64,000 nucleotides of DNA from Micromonospora qiuiae (lineage in GTDB: Bacteria > Actinomycetota > Actinomycetes > Mycobacteriales > Micromonosporaceae), in NCBI RefSeq assembly GCF_016863555.1, contig NZ_BOPC01000017.1:97134-161133 (forward strand), given 5' to 3'. The position numbers were made by a program, and so were the translations under genes. Positions 63,874-64,000 of the stretch are shown one piece after another. Position 1 is the first letter of the stretch; each line of letters opens with the position of its first letter. The notes beneath the pieces were generated by a model, which made no database searches, was not told the origin of the DNA, and saw nothing but the letters and a program-made list of their open reading frames with translations.

Positions 63874-64000
63874 CTCGCCACCCCCTCCGTGTCGCGCCAC
63901 TGTCCCGACGCTGGCACAACATCGGACGTCCCGCGACTGTTCCCGAGCGCTTTTCCGGCGCGATGCACATCCCCGCGCCGTCTCAACCGCTTGTTGATAA

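Overview
The window looks like a chromosomal segment of a very high-GC actinobacterium, most likely of the Micromonosporaceae (Micromonospora or a close relative). This is an inference from several things: extreme GC at third codon positions, many GTG starts, actinobacterial families (DUF3107, DUF3152, MoeZ, RhlE-type helicase, secreted and Tat lipoproteins), and several families of GC-rich palindromic intergenic repeats. I found no tRNA, rRNA, CRISPR array or phage module.

Layout. 0.2-3.7 kb: yajQ, a MITE-like repeat block, a tiny membrane protein, an MFS transporter and htpX. 3.8-15.9 kb: a broken-up complex I locus on the minus strand (nuoB, nuoC, nuoH, nuoI-J-K-L-M-N). It lacks nuoA, D, E, F and G and is interrupted by two plus-strand genes, a glucose-dehydrogenase-like MDR enzyme and a thiol-dependent hydroquinone reductase. 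15.9-19.0 kb: a PLP decarboxylase overlapping a GPH-type transporter. 19.0-21.8 kb: an alkyltransferase-like protein and proB/proA. 22.3-33.3 kb: a block whose order recalls the M. tuberculosis Rv3203-Rv3211 region: moeZ, two DUF3152 metzincin-like proteins, an alpha/beta hydrolase, a large Pro/Trp-rich protein, a TetR regulator, DUF3107 and a DEAD-box helicase. A terpene-cyclase-like toroid protein precedes it. 33.4-40.2 kb: a methyltransferase, an HTH regulator, a His-rich membrane-anchored protein, a RecQ helicase fused to a phosphoribosyltransferase-like domain, an esterase and a lipoprotein.

40.3-45.0 kb: a complete five-gene branched-chain amino-acid-type ABC importer with overlapping genes. 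45.0-49.0 kb: a decay and insertion zone with a second copy of the MITE-like repeat, a perfect 21-bp palindrome, a deleted and frameshifted transposase, a group II intron with its maturase, and C-terminal remnants of a TPR protein and a GDPD phosphodiesterase. 49.1-51.1 kb: a TrkH/TrkA potassium uptake pair. 51.1-57.0 kb: cell-surface functions, namely a sortase-anchored protein with an ionic repeat tail, a Ser/Thr kinase with an apparent extracellular CBM2 domain, a spermidine-synthase-like membrane protein and a coiled-coil secreted protein. 57.3-61.6 kb: a tightly overlapping signalling operon (receiver-PP2C phosphatase, CHASE3 histidine kinase, single-domain response regulator, inositol-monophosphatase-family enzyme). 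61.8-63.9 kb: a RidA remnant, an SDR dehydrogenase, a small Smr-domain protein and a TPR protein.

The most unusual content is in the repeats and architectures. These are a 392-bp element with 16-bp terminal inverted repeats and an internal 29-bp minisatellite; four terminator-like palindromes whose orientation always follows the upstream gene; a palindrome family, one copy of which forms both the tail of one gene and the start of the next; the incomplete complex I set; and the kinase-CBM2 fusion.
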